This document shows, piece after piece, positions 25,201 through 34,052 of a stretch of DNA of 64,000 nt. Each line of letters starts with the position of its first letter. The stretch's first letter is position 1. Origin of the DNA: JAITMY01 sp031549685 (GTDB taxonomy: Bacteria > Bacteroidota > Bacteroidia > Bacteroidales > UBA932); assembly GCA_031549685.1 (NCBI GenBank), contig JAVBPG010000016.1:1-64000 (forward strand), written 5' to 3'. Under the pieces are notes generated by a model that worked only from the letters and a program-made list of their open reading frames with translations, made no database searches and was not told the DNA's origin. Position numbers and translations under genes: made by a program.

Positions 25201-28200
25201 GGTCAACTGGTTGTTATAGCAGTACAAAGTGCTCATCGCTGTATTCCGGCTAACATCCAGCGAGGTCAGCTGGTTATCATAGCATCGGAGGTTGGTAAGC
25301 GCAGTATTTTGCGTTACATCCAGGGCTGTAAGCTGGTTGGCGTAGCAGGACAGCGTACCCAAGGCCGTATTGTGGCTTACATCCAACGATGTCAGCTGGT
25401 TAGTATAGCACAGCAAGGAGGTTAACGCCACATTGTTACTAACATCCAATGAGCTGAGCTGGTTGCTGTAGCAGTACAGGCTGGTTAGCGCAGTATTACT
25501 GCTAAGATCCAAGCTGCCAAGGGGATTTCCGTAGCAGTGCAAAAGCGTCAAGGCTGTGTTTCTGCTCACATTCAACGAGGTTAGCTGGTTGTTGTAGCAA
25601 TACAGGCTGGTTAACGCTGTATTATTGCTCAAATTCAACGAGTTGAGCTGGTTAGTATGGCAGGTTAAGCTGGTCAGGAACGCCGCTTCGCGCACATCAA
25701 GTAAAGATACTGATTTACTGCTGACATCAAGCAGGGTAAAGCGGCAAAGCGTGTCGGCAGTGGTAATGGTTACGGTATAGCTGCTGTTATCGCCATACGT
25801 TACAGAGGGGAATATGCTCATAGCCGCACCCTCACCGGTATAAGTAGCGCTTGTAGTATTTCCCCAGTCCACCTTAAACGTTCTTCCGGAGGTAGCCTGT
25901 ATGGCAAAGTTCTTAGCAGCGGCAGCGCCAGTCCACGTGAAGCTTATGCTATCAATAGATTGCGTGGAAGATAAAACACCAAACGCAAGCCGGCGCATGG
26001 CGGGGTTTGCGGCATAGGAGCTTATGGCGCTATTGGTAGCATCAATTGTATAAGCACCTGAACTATGGAATGTTATATAATTTCCACTGAGGCTATAATC
26101 GGTAGGTTCGGCGGGTACTCCATCCCTGTTTATGTTGGTATAAGCTGTAGCTACAGCCGGGCTACCAAGCAGGGTATCAGGCGTAAGCAGCAGCAGTTGT
26201 CCGGTATTTACAGCCACCATATCGCGCGCCTGCGTTCCCAACCGCTTATAGCTCAACGAGCTGATTTTTTGAGAAATTCCATACAGGTTGCCCAGCGTAA
26301 GCCTGTTGCTATAGCAGTACACGCTGGTCAGGCTCGTATTGTGGTTCAGGTCTAGAGTATCTATCATGTTGGCCTGGCAGTATAAGGTCTTAAGGCCGAC
26401 ATTTTGGCTCACATCAATGACGCTTAAGGTATTACTCTGACATTGCAGCACGGTTAGCGCCCTATTTTGGCTCACATCCAACGAGCTGAGCTGGTTGCTG
26501 TAGCAGTACAAGGTTCCCAGAATGGTATTCTTGCTCACATCTAACGATCGAAGCGGGTTGCTATTGCAAAGCAGGGTGGTTAAGCTGGTATTATGCGTAA
26601 CATCAAGCGAGCTTATGGTGTTCGACGCGCACTTCAGGGTGGTCAAAAGCGTAGCCCTGCTCACGTTCAGCGCCGAAACATACTTACTGCTCACGTCCAA
26701 GTAGGTAAACAGGCATGAGGGGTCGTCGGAGGTAATGGTTACATTCCTGACAGCGCTAGTGCCGTAGGGAGCCAGCTGCTCAATGGTCATTTGCTCATCG
26801 GTGGCATCGTGGGCTGTGGTAAGGCCGTTGCCCCAGTCAACCGTAAATCTTGTACCCGGTGTAGCCTGTATGTCAAAGCCTCTTTTTAATGTAGAGCTAC
26901 CTGTCCATGTAAAGGTTATGGAGTCGAGGCCAAAAGCATATACCTTATAGGTAAGCAGCTGCATGGCCGGATAGCTGGAGTTTGAGGTTATGGCGCTATT
27001 GGTAGCTTCGAGCGTAAAGGTTCCCTGCTTTAAGAAGGTAATGCGGCTGCCCGTTAGGCTGTAGTCTTGACCTAAAGCGGCCGGCAGGCCATTCCATACT
27101 ATATTACCATACTGGGTTGCCAGTTCCGGAGCTCCCAGCAGCGTATCGGGGGTAATGAGCAGCTGCTGATCCTTGGGCAATATAACGGCGTCAAAAGCTT
27201 GAGGCCCTAAGCGCTTATTAGCCTCAACAGCAATCCTCTGTGAAGCAAGATATAAGTCCTTTAGCGGAAGCTGGTTGCCATTACAGTACAGGGTGGTTAG
27301 CTTGACATTAGCGCTAAGATCAAGGGCTGTAAGCTTATTGCTGTGGCACTGCAGGCTCGTCAGGGCAACATTTTGGCTAACATCCAAGGAAGTTAGCTGG
27401 TTAGAATAGCAAACTAAAGATGTCAACTTGGTGTTGCTTCGCACATCCAGGGAGCTGAGCTTATTTGAGTAGCACTGCAGGCTCGTTAGCGCTGTATTAG
27501 CCCTTACATCCAAAGAAGTCAACAAGTTAGCGTAGCAAATCAGGGAGGTTAGTGCCGTATTATGGCTTACATCCAGCGTTACCAGCTTATTGCTGTAGCA
27601 GTACAGCAGCTTCAAACCTGTATTTGCCGTAACATCCAACGTCGCAAGTTGGTTACTGTAGCAGTATAGGGTGGCCAACTTGATATTTGCCCCCAGGTTT
27701 AACGATGTCAACTTATTGCTGTAGCAGTACAGCGTGGCCAGGTTGGTACTGCGGCTCACATCCAATGAGGTTATTTGGTTGCTGTAGCAGTTTACGCTGG
27801 TTAGCGCTGAGTTAGCGCTCAGGTCTAAGGAGGTTAGCTGGTTACCGTTACAGTTCAGGCCTGTCAGGAAGCTGGCCGAGCGTACACGCAACTCCGAAAG
27901 GGATTGCGAGCTCACATCCAAAAATGTAAAGTGGCAATCAGGGTCGGAGGTGGTAACAGTTACCGTGTAGGGATTGCCGTCAACGCCGTAATCTTTGGTA
28001 GGATTCAGGTTGGCAGATGTGCCCGTATAAGTGGCGCTGCCTCCATCGCCCCAGCTTACGGTAAAGTCTTTTCCCTCCGTGGCCTGTATGGCAAAACTTT
28101 TGGCTCCCATGGCGCTCAACCAGGTAAATGTAATGGTGTCATTGTGGGCATCCTGTACGCCAAAGGTAACCAGCGATAACGCCGGAAAGCCGGGGGCGGA

Positions 28201-30411
28201 CACTATGGAGTCGTTGGTAGCCTCCATGGAGTAGGTACCCGATTTTAGCAGCGTAATGCGGTTGCCTGTCAGCACGTAATCCGTGCCGGACACAGCCCCT
28301 GCCCCGTTTCTTTTTATAGCGCTATACCTCGTTGCTTTTGCCGGAGCGCCAAGCAAGGTGTCGGGTGTTATCAGCAGCCGCTCTCCAATGCCTGCCATAA
28401 TCATGGTAGGATTCTGCGTTCCCAGCTGCTTATTGGCTATGGTGCTTATCCTGCGCGAGGCGGCGTACAGGTCGGCCAGCGGCAGCCGGTTATTGTAGCA
28501 GTACAGGATGGTTAACGCAGTATTATGGGTTAAATCTAACGAGCTAAGGAGGTTATTATAGCAGTGCAGGGTGGTTAAGGCGGTGTTTTGGCTAAGGTCA
28601 AGCGAGGCCAGCTGGTTGGTGTAGCAGTATAGGGTTTTCAGCGCCGTATTATGACTAACATCTAAGGTGGTAAGCTTATTGGTGTAACAATATAGCGTTA
28701 CCAAGGCAGTATTCTGGCTCACATCCAGCGAGCTGAGCTGATTCGAGTAGCAAAGCAAGGTGGCCAAGTCCTTGTTATGGCTCACATCAATGGTTGTTAG
28801 CGGGTTTGCGTAGCAGCTGAGGTACGTCAAAGCCTTGTTCCTGCTCACATCAAGCGAACTGAGCTGGTTGCTGTAGCAGTACAAGGTTGCCAGCAAGGGA
28901 GCTTTACCCACACCCAAGGCTGATACCGACTTGCTGCTCACGTTCAGGTAGGTAAAACGACAGGCAGGGTCCAAGGTGGTAACGGTTACCGTATAAAGAT
29001 TGGTATTACCGTAGCTGGAGGGCTGCGTAACCGTAATGTAGGAGGAGGTAGTTCCGGTGTGGGTCTCAACATCGCCGTTGCCCCAATCTACGGTATAATC
29101 GGTACCATCGGTAGCTTGTATGTTAAACGACTTGGGGTTGACGGCATCGCCCTTCCACGTAAAGCGAATGGTATCGAGGCCCGCTCCCGCGGGAATAGCC
29201 CTGTAGCTAAACAGCTGCTTAGCGGGATATGCAGCCTCAGAGGTAATGGAGTCGTTAATGGCCTCCAGGGTAAAAGCACCCGAACTCAAAAATGTAATTC
29301 TATTCTCATGTAAAGCGTAATCAACTCCTGCGGTCGCCAATGCTGCATTTTTTTTAATATTAACGTACTGGGTGGGCTGCTCAGGATTTCCAAAAAGCGT
29401 ATCAACGGTAATAAGCACCGATTCGCCAACGGTTACCATCTCGGCGTTCATGGTTTGAGTACCCAACCTTTTGTTAGCATCAGCTGCTATTTTGCACGAG
29501 GCCTCATACAAATCATTTAGCGGGAGCTGGTTGCTATAGCAGCGCAACACGCTAAGCTGGGAATTATTAGTCAAATCCAGACTTGCAAGCTTATTGCTAT
29601 AGCAATACAAGGTGCTCAGCAACAGATTATTACTTACATCAAGCGAGGTTAGCTGATTGCTATAGCATTGTAAGATTGTTAGGTTTACGTTAGCCGCCAC
29701 ATCCAAGCTTGTAAGCTTATTGCCGAAGCAGTAAAGGCCGGTCAACTGCAAATTACTACTCACATCCAGCGAGGTCAGCTGGTTGGTGTAGCAACGCAAG
29801 GCCGTCAGCTCCGTGTTATGGCTCACATCCAAATCGACCAGCTGGTTGGTATAGCAGCTCAGGTCGGTCAGCGCCGTGTTGCCGGTAACATCCAGCGAAG
29901 AGAGCTTGTTGTCGTAACAGTACAGAATGCTTAAGGCCGTATTATTGCTCACATCCAAAAAGCCGATAGGGTTGGAGTAGCAGCGCAGGTCGGTCAACGC
30001 GGTATTGTGGCTCACATCAAGCGAGCTAAGCTGGTTGCTATAGCAGTATAAGGTAGATAGGTTCTTTGCCCTACTTACATCCAGCGAGGATACGGAGTTA
30101 CTCACAAGGCTCAAAAGCGTAATCTTGGCATCATTGTCTGCCCCGGTAATGGTAACGTTGTAGCTACCCGTGCTAGCATACGCAACGGGCTGCCTTACGG
30201 TAACCGAGGTAGGCCCATTGCCTGTTACGGTCTGCTGGACGCTGTTACCCCAATCTACCAACACGCTCTTGCCGGAGGTAGCGCGTATGCTAAAGCTCTT
30301 GACTGTCGTAGCGCCCTGCCAGGTAAAGCGTATGGTGTCGGCGGCCTTGGCCTCGGCAACCCAGCCTGCGCACAGCGCCGCTGCGGCTATAGCTGCAAAT
30401 ATTTTTTTCAT
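22219..30411 (-). CDS. Giant surface protein: five LRR modules, eight InlB-type repeats, T9SS sorting domain
   Basis: About 2,730 residues. The signal peptide MKKIFAAIAAAALCAGWVAEAKA fixes the start at 30411; the in-frame ATG at 30459 would precede it with 16 residues that are not signal-like. Five modules follow. Each opens with a beta domain of about 100 residues, D(T/S)IxFTW...V(D/S)WG(N/D), then 6-10 leucine-rich repeats of 21 residues with the pattern LTSLDVSxNTALTxLxCYxN, then a linker ending in a LLxGxPxxATxY...ITFLxxGxxxxEAxNxxI strand domain. Next come eight InlB B-type repeats of about 75 residues (GANGxIxPxGDSLV...GYxVDSVLVNG), a cadherin-like domain, a short Ig/PKD-like domain and a type IX C-terminal sorting domain (YPNPTGGSLTVEG...PAGSYVV). 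It should be exported and attached to the cell surface as an adhesin or binding protein. Confidence 0.9.
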   Translation of the reverse strand: MKKIFAAIAAAALCAGWVAEAKAADTIRFTWQGATTVKSFSIRATSGKSVLVDWGNSVQQTVTGNGPTSVTVRQPVAYASTGSYNVTITGADNDAKITLLSLVSNSVSSLDVSRAKNLSTLYCYSNQLSSLDVSHNTALTDLRCYSNPIGFLDVSNNTALSILYCYDNKLSSLDVTGNTALTDLSCYTNQLVDLDVSHNTELTALRCYTNQLTSLDVSSNLQLTGLYCFGNKLTSLDVAANVNLTILQCYSNQLTSLDVSNNLLLSTLYCYSNKLASLDLTNNSQLSVLRCYSNQLPLNDLYEASCKIAADANKRLGTQTMNAEMVTVGESVLITVDTLFGNPEQPTQYVNIKKNAALATAGVDYALHENRITFLSSGAFTLEAINDSITSEAAYPAKQLFSYRAIPAGAGLDTIRFTWKGDAVNPKSFNIQATDGTDYTVDWGNGDVETHTGTTSSYITVTQPSSYGNTNLYTVTVTTLDPACRFTYLNVSSKSVSALGVGKAPLLATLYCYSNQLSSLDVSRNKALTYLSCYANPLTTIDVSHNKDLATLLCYSNQLSSLDVSQNTALVTLYCYTNKLTTLDVSHNTALKTLYCYTNQLASLDLSQNTALTTLHCYNNLLSSLDLTHNTALTILYCYNNRLPLADLYAASRRISTIANKQLGTQNPTMIMAGIGERLLITPDTLLGAPAKATRYSAIKRNGAGAVSGTDYVLTGNRITLLKSGTYSMEATNDSIVSAPGFPALSLVTFGVQDAHNDTITFTWLSAMGAKSFAIQATEGKDFTVSWGDGGSATYTGTSANLNPTKDYGVDGNPYTVTVTTSDPDCHFTFLDVSSQSLSELRVRSASFLTGLNCNGNQLTSLDLSANSALTSVNCYSNQITSLDVSRSTNLATLYCYSNKLTSLNLGANIKLATLYCYSNQLATLDVTANTGLKLLYCYSNKLVTLDVSHNTALTSLICYANLLTSLDVRANTALTSLQCYSNKLSSLDVRSNTKLTSLVCYSNQLTSLDVSQNVALTSLQCHSNKLTALDLSANVKLTTLYCNGNQLPLKDLYLASQRIAVEANKRLGPQAFDAVILPKDQQLLITPDTLLGAPELATQYGNIVWNGLPAALGQDYSLTGSRITFLKQGTFTLEATNSAITSNSSYPAMQLLTYKVYAFGLDSITFTWTGSSTLKRGFDIQATPGTRFTVDWGNGLTTAHDATDEQMTIEQLAPYGTSAVRNVTITSDDPSCLFTYLDVSSKYVSALNVSRATLLTTLKCASNTISSLDVTHNTSLTTLLCNSNPLRSLDVSKNTILGTLYCYSNQLSSLDVSQNRALTVLQCQSNTLSVIDVSQNVGLKTLYCQANMIDTLDLNHNTSLTSVYCYSNRLTLGNLYGISQKISSLSYKRLGTQARDMVAVNTGQLLLLTPDTLLGSPAVATAYTNINRDGVPAEPTDYSLSGNYITFHSSGAYTIDATNSAISSYAANPAMRRLAFGVLSSTQSIDSISFTWTGAAAAKNFAIQATSGRTFKVDWGNTTSATYTGEGAAMSIFPSVTYGDNSSYTVTITTADTLCRFTLLDVSSKSVSLLDVREAAFLTSLTCHTNQLNSLNLSNNTALTSLYCYNNQLTSLNVSRNTALTLLHCYGNPLGSLDLSSNTALTSLYCYSNQLSSLDVSNNVALTSLLCYTNQLTSLDVSHNTALGTLSCYANQLTALDVTQNTALTNLRCYDNQLTSLDVSRNTAMSTLYCYNNQLTSLDISRNTNLASLFCHNNKLSRLDISHNPKLASLYCYGNKLPLKDLYAVSRKIAAVASKQLGTQTLDTATAYINRPLLVTADTLLGNPAAKTKYLNVKKGGVAALAGVDYQLTGNRITFLASGIYSLEASNDSITSHTPAKLLLTYRVPFAVHATAGPGGTISPAGDSTVAAGSSVSYTIQEDTGYAIDSVFVNKVYRGSISAYTFNNIMGDSSIHAKFRLLSYTVSAAAGANGRISPEGDSLVAHAGSIHYAITPNTGYHVDSVLVNGVNRGRLTEYTFSNVYGSDSSIRAVFAINRYRVSATAGANGSITPGGDSLVAHGAGITYHIAATTEGYHVDSVLVNGVNRGRLTSYTFNNVCGDSSIRAVFAINRYKVTAVAGANGRITPAGDSLVAHGAGISYHIAATTTGYHVDSVLVNGRDVPSLRGGATATYTFGSVKGDSSIRVVFAINQYTITAITGPNGKFSPESNSQVMYGGNITYTAQPNPGYEVDTLIVGRVKLDNQTSHTFLNVRENDTIRVVFRRITYTITASAGSNGRISPEGDSLVLHGNSVLYTFIPNSGYVVDSVIVNGFASFGGTSYVFTQVRGDASIRVSFKPTPRTVIATAGVGGGITPAGASSVNYGDSIAYHITANSTHEIDSVIVNGVYRGALAKYTFYNVCGDSAIRAVFKPRNFTVRATAGAHGSISPSGESTVKGGTGISYSITPEAGYTVEAILINGVPRGAFTSYTFTNVLGDSSIYATFTTVDNDTTIYSITINGVDVTSDMHDGVLRIAADCGMSSINISVDIAPTSSLTVNGVPSQSGSLTYNIDKYGHNVIPIEVTALNRLVGKYTLIVEAPMSTANIVYLWPDMPTINCNPATNGGYTFTAFQWYDAGGNLLVGENRPYLSSATANVYCAVTTSEGDVIHTCPLAGAPASATSLRAYPNPTGGSLTVEGLSKAKSQVEVYSLQGVLMGTFPSVDGTTNINLTSLPAGSYVVRQNAQSVVVIKK
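22222..22445 (-). other. Type IX secretion C-terminal sorting domain of the giant protein
   Basis: About 75 residues with the usual pattern of T9SS type A domains: AYPNPTGGSLTVEG, VEVYSLQGVLMG, INLTSLPAGSYVVR and a final VVVIKK. This is the domain that directs the protein through the Por/Spr translocon and is cleaved at the surface. Confidence 0.85.
22958..24760 (-). repeat. Eight tandem InlB B-type repeats (about 225 bases each)
   Basis: Each unit encodes about 75 residues starting (Y/F)xVxAxAGxNGxIxPxG and ending DSSIRAVF. Units 2, 3 and 4 are close to identical over stretches at DNA level (for example the parts encoding VDSVLVNGVNRGRLT), so recent duplication or gene conversion is likely. 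Confidence 0.85.
24762..30339 (-). repeat. Five tandem modules with about 42 leucine-rich repeats
   Basis: Module starts are near 30339, 29175, 28140, 26925 and 25953, with about 9, 7, 10, 6 and 10 LRRs by my count. Each LRR has 21 residues (63 bases). Almost every LRR has Cys at the same place (LxCYxN), which would stack into a cysteine ladder along the solenoid. Confidence 0.85.
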
Positions 30412-30479
30412 ACTATATCTAAACTTTAAAAAGTCCCGGTTTACTAACTGTATTATCATAATATTTAAGCATAAACGTG

Positions 30480-30509
30480 CAAAGTTAGTTCTGTTTAGTC
30501 AAAAACAAA
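30480..30509 (-). promoter_or_regulatory. Promoter of the giant surface protein gene
   Basis: On the minus strand, TTTG (30509-30506), an 18-base spacer and TAACTTTG (30487-30480) match the phylum consensus. The leader to the start at 30411 would be about 60 bases. Confidence 0.55.
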
Positions 30510-31190
30510 CCTCCTCCCCAACTTTTTTAATTAAAATTAAACAATCTATTGTTAAATTGTATTTAAAATACTAAGCCTGCGCTATAGCTATAAAGAGGGC
30601 ACAGCCGTCCAAATGCTGCCAACGACTTGCTTGTTGCACACGAATTACGCACAACACCGTTTCATACGACGCTGAATTACACCACCCTTTCACTAATCGT
30701 AATTATATAACAACAAGCTATTTATATTAGCGCACAATAATCCCTCATAGGGATAAATTGCGACTATTTACGGTAAAGAATAAAAGTGCTGATGGCAAGC
30801 CGCCGGATAGGGAACAAAAAGCTAAAAAGCAAGTAATGTACAACTTTAATATGTTAAATTAACAAAATAGCCGGAAAAGAATCAAGGTGCTACCACAAGA
30901 CCAATACAAGCAAGCAGCTCAGAACAGGTTGTATATGAATCTTGCACCCGGCTGCCGGGTTTGCACCTCGAAACATCAAGCTTTACGCACACTGCACCAG
31001 CTATTGCACGGCACAAATTGCTCCCTGCGAAATAGCCGATACTGGTCATTTTCCGACAAGCTCATCGTAAATAAAATTCACTAAATTATAATAAATTATA
31101 CTAAACACAAATTGCGCAATACGCACACTTACATCGTATTTTTTGTAAAAGTTACCCAACTTACATTTAAAAATATTTTTTTACGCTTAA
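30510..31190. other. Long AT-rich divergent intergenic region
   Basis: This is the upstream part of a 952-base gap between the giant surface protein and the polysaccharide-type operon. It is AT-rich with no convincing reading frame (the longest, about 65 codons at 30887, has no recognisable features), no tRNA fold and no strong palindrome that I can see. It may hold regulator sites for one or both operons. Confidence 0.4.
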
Positions 31191-31225
31191 TTTGTTTCAA
31201 CTTCGCGCAATAATTCGTATCTTTG
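31191..31225 (+). promoter_or_regulatory. Promoter of the polysaccharide-type operon
   Basis: TTTG at 31191-31194, a 23-base spacer and TATCTTTG at 31218-31225. Transcription from about 31232 gives a leader of about 130 bases. Confidence 0.55.
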
Positions 31226-31320
31226 CATCCCTTTGTAGCTGCGCAATCCAATGCCCTACAAATCATGTTATTAAACGTTTTTTAAGGGATTAAAAACATA
31301 GAAAGAGTTTAGCTTCGCGC

Positions 31321-31346
31321 TGGCCTTACGTAGGCTAGTAAGGCCA
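31321..31346 (+). promoter_or_regulatory. Hairpin in the 5' leader just before the operon's first start codon
   Basis: TGGCCTTAC (31321-31329) pairs with GTAAGGCCA (31338-31346) around an eight-base loop. The stem ends 17 bases before the ATG at 31364, so it could affect translation initiation. Its place in the leader and lack of a T-run argue against a terminator. Confidence 0.4.
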
Positions 31347-31363
31347 AGCTGCGCCTCGCAACA

Positions 31364-32497
31364 ATGTCTTTTGAATACTACATATACTACTTCCTTTACA
31401 CGTTTTGGGTAAATCCACCCATCATCAAGTTTGCGTTAATAGCCATTTGCGTATTTACCTTTTTTGCCCTGTTTGGCCTGTCGGCTATGGACACCCTCCG
31501 CGCAAAAGCAAAGAAAAAAAGCAAGATTAAGCGCAAGCTGGAGGACAAGTACGGCGAACAAATTACCGAGATACTTACCAGCAAGCAGAACTACACGCTG
31601 GGCGATGTGGCCGACAAGATAGACTGCGATGTAAAGGACCTCAAGGAGCTCGACCTGCGCACCATTACCAACATGATGCTCCGCGTGGGCGATACGGCCG
31701 AGTACGTCAACACCAACAACCACATGCAGCTCATTGCCTTTTTTAAGCTGCAAAGTTTTTGGGAAAAGAAGCTCATTCGCGGCAGCGTGATGTCGCGGCG
31801 GCGCGCGCTGCAAAAGCTCGATGACCTCAGGCTCGAAATTCAGGGATCCACCATATCCATCCTGACCTACAGCCGTACCTCCGTGCTGCGCAAAAGCGCG
31901 CGCGCCTACTACCTTTTTTACAGTAAAATTAACCCGTTCGTATTCTTCGACGAGGACTTTGACCCAACGTTCAACGCGTGGGACAGGATAGAGGTACACC
32001 GCATGCTCAAGCGCAGGGTTGATGCCGGCGATAAGCTGCCCAACTTTAGCCAGTGGCTTCACAACTCTCAGAACTTGGAGTTTCAGCATTTCTTGATTCA
32101 GGAAATTACTTTTTTCGGCCAGCGCGAATGCATTCCGCAGCTCATGGAGCTGCTGCACTCGCCCAACATCATGCTTCGAAAATACTGCATTGAGGCCCTG
32201 GGCGAGATGGGGCACAAGGAGGCCGAGGAGCTCATAAAGCACGACTACCTGCTGCTGCCGCAGGTGGTGCAGCACAGCGTGGTAAAGGCCGTGGAGAAGC
32301 TCAATACGGGATGCTCGCTATCCTTTCTGGAGGATGCGTACCACAACGCGCACGACAACGAAAGCCAGCTGGTTGTTATTCACGCCATATACAACTATGG
32401 AGAAATAGGCAAAGCGCTATTTCACAAAATGCGGGAAGAGGCCGAAGGATTTACACGGCAAATGTTTGAGCACGTAACCAACCCGCTCATTGCGTAA
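31364..32497 (+). CDS. HEAT-repeat protein with an N-terminal membrane anchor
   Basis: A 377-residue protein. A hydrophobic segment at about residues 20-42 anchors it in the inner membrane, and a Lys/Arg-rich stretch right after it (RAKAKKKSKIKRK) indicates that the rest lies in the cytoplasm. The C-terminal third has alpha-helical HEAT-type repeats (QRECIPQLMELLHSPNIMLRKYCIEALGEMGHKEAEELI and two more). It is the first gene of a five-gene operon, 30 bases before a processive GT2 synthase. I infer that it is an accessory or regulatory subunit of that synthase, in the position that PgaD or a PilZ protein takes in other systems. It has no PilZ or other c-di-GMP motif that I can see. Confidence 0.75.
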   Translation: MSFEYYIYYFLYTFWVNPPIIKFALIAICVFTFFALFGLSAMDTLRAKAKKKSKIKRKLEDKYGEQITEILTSKQNYTLGDVADKIDCDVKDLKELDLRTITNMMLRVGDTAEYVNTNNHMQLIAFFKLQSFWEKKLIRGSVMSRRRALQKLDDLRLEIQGSTISILTYSRTSVLRKSARAYYLFYSKINPFVFFDEDFDPTFNAWDRIEVHRMLKRRVDAGDKLPNFSQWLHNSQNLEFQHFLIQEITFFGQRECIPQLMELLHSPNIMLRKYCIEALGEMGHKEAEELIKHDYLLLPQVVQHSVVKAVEKLNTGCSLSFLEDAYHNAHDNESQLVVIHAIYNYGEIGKALFHKMREEAEGFTRQMFEHVTNPLIA

Positions 32498-32527
32498 AAA
32501 AAAGAAAGCGGCAACACAAGCAACAAC

Positions 32528-34048
32528 ATGTGGATTAACTACGTCATAGAATTTTTTCAGTACCTTGTCTTTACCTACATCGGCATCTTTGTAGCGGGCT
32601 CCACCACGCTTTCCATTATGGCGTTTATCAACCTGCGCAGGTACCGCGAGCAGTTTACCAAAAAGGAAGACAAGAACCTCAAGGCATCGCCCTACGCGCC
32701 CGGCATATCCATTGTGGCGCCGGCCTACAACGAGGAAAAAACCATTATCCTCAACGTGCGCACCATGCTCTCGCTGGACTACCCCAACTACGAGGTGGTA
32801 ATTGTAAACGATGGTAGCAAGGACAAAACGCTGGAGCTGCTTACCGAAGAGTTTAAGCTGGTGGAGGTGCCCTTTGCCTACATGGAGAAAATCAAAACCA
32901 AGCCGTTTAAGCGGGTGCTGAAATCTACCGACCCGCGCTTTGAAAAGCTGACCGTGGTGGACAAGGAGAACGGCGGTACCAAAGCCGATGCCTCCAACGC
33001 CGGCGTCAACGCCTCCAAGCACCCCTACTACCTGTGCACCGACGTGGACTGCGTGCTCACGCGCGACTCGCTGACCAAGCTCATACAGCCGGTGCTCAGC
33101 TCCAGCGTGCAGGTCATTGCCGTGGGCGCCACCATGCGCATGGTTAACAGCTGCGAGCTGGACGAAAACGGAACGCTGGTCAAGGAGCGTCCGCCTAAGA
33201 AGCTCATACCGCGCTTCCAGGAGCTGGAGTACCTGCGCTCCTACCTTATTAGCAAAATGGGCTGGGCCTACATTAACGCCGTGCCCAACGTATCGGGGGG
33301 CTTGGGCCTGTTCGACAAGTCGGTGGCCATTGCCGCCGGCGGCTACGACCCGCTGTCGCACGCCGAGGATATGGATATGACGCTGCGCATGGTAGGCTAC
33401 ATGCGCGACTTTAACAAGGAGTACCGCATAGTGCAAATCCCGGCCACCGTATGCTTTACCGAAGGACCACCCAACGTATCGGTGCTTAACCGCCAGCGCA
33501 CGCGCTGGGGGCGCGGGCTGCTGCAAATTTTTACCGACCACCGCCGCTTTTTGTTTAGCCGCAAGTACGGTAGGGTAAGCCTAATACTCATGCCCTACGT
33601 GATGATGTTTGAGCTGCTGGCGCCCGTTATCGAGGCCACCGGTATTCTATCCATGCTCTACCTCATCATCACGCGGCAGGTTAACTACAACACGTTTTAC
33701 ATACTGCTGCTGTATATTTACCTGCTCGGCCTGGCCATTACCACGCTGGCCATTACCTTTGACCTGAAAACAGCCAAGCGCTACGACAAGTATAGAAGGT
33801 ACTTCGGGTTGGTGCTGCTGTCGCTCGTTGAGTTTTTGCTCTACCACCCGCTGCTGGTATTTTTCAGCTTAAAGGGATACTACGACTTCCTGTCGAAGCA
33901 AAGTTTTGAGTGGGGCACCATGAAGCGGCAAGGATTTAGCCAGGTAAAACAGAAGGGCGCTCCAACCAACGAGCAGCAGCCCACCGGCAGCACCGATGGA
34001 GCACCGGTTACCGTAGCGGCCGCAACCCTTACACCATCCACAACGTAA
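32528..34048 (+). CDS. Processive family 2 glycosyltransferase (polysaccharide synthase-like)
   Basis: A 506-residue inner-membrane enzyme. One N-terminal helix (about 9-34) precedes a GT-A catalytic domain with D95 in NDGSKDKT, D172/D174 in TDVDC, the ED pair (280-281) in HAEDMD, and the Q(Q/R)xRW motif as QRTRW (323-327). Three or four further helices follow (about 350-470). The QxxRW motif and membrane topology are those of processive beta-glycan synthases such as PgaC, cellulose or hyaluronan synthases. They polymerise a UDP-sugar and push the chain through the membrane. The polymer cannot be told from the sequence. The next gene, five bases on, encodes a TPR/barrel protein like the export partners of such synthases. 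Confidence 0.88.
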   Translation: MWINYVIEFFQYLVFTYIGIFVAGSTTLSIMAFINLRRYREQFTKKEDKNLKASPYAPGISIVAPAYNEEKTIILNVRTMLSLDYPNYEVVIVNDGSKDKTLELLTEEFKLVEVPFAYMEKIKTKPFKRVLKSTDPRFEKLTVVDKENGGTKADASNAGVNASKHPYYLCTDVDCVLTRDSLTKLIQPVLSSSVQVIAVGATMRMVNSCELDENGTLVKERPPKKLIPRFQELEYLRSYLISKMGWAYINAVPNVSGGLGLFDKSVAIAAGGYDPLSHAEDMDMTLRMVGYMRDFNKEYRIVQIPATVCFTEGPPNVSVLNRQRTRWGRGLLQIFTDHRRFLFSRKYGRVSLILMPYVMMFELLAPVIEATGILSMLYLIITRQVNYNTFYILLLYIYLLGLAITTLAITFDLKTAKRYDKYRRYFGLVLLSLVEFLLYHPLLVFFSLKGYYDFLSKQSFEWGTMKRQGFSQVKQKGAPTNEQQPTGSTDGAPVTVAAATLTPSTT

Positions 34049-34052
34049 ACGA

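Noticed and set aside
22219..30459. Start of the giant protein at 30459
   Set aside because: The signal peptide starts at the ATG at 30411; the extra 16 residues would precede it and do not resemble a signal sequence.
30887..31084. Open frame of 65 codons in the large divergent gap
   Set aside because: No start context, no motif and no conserved-looking segment; a frame of this length is expected by chance in 950 bases.
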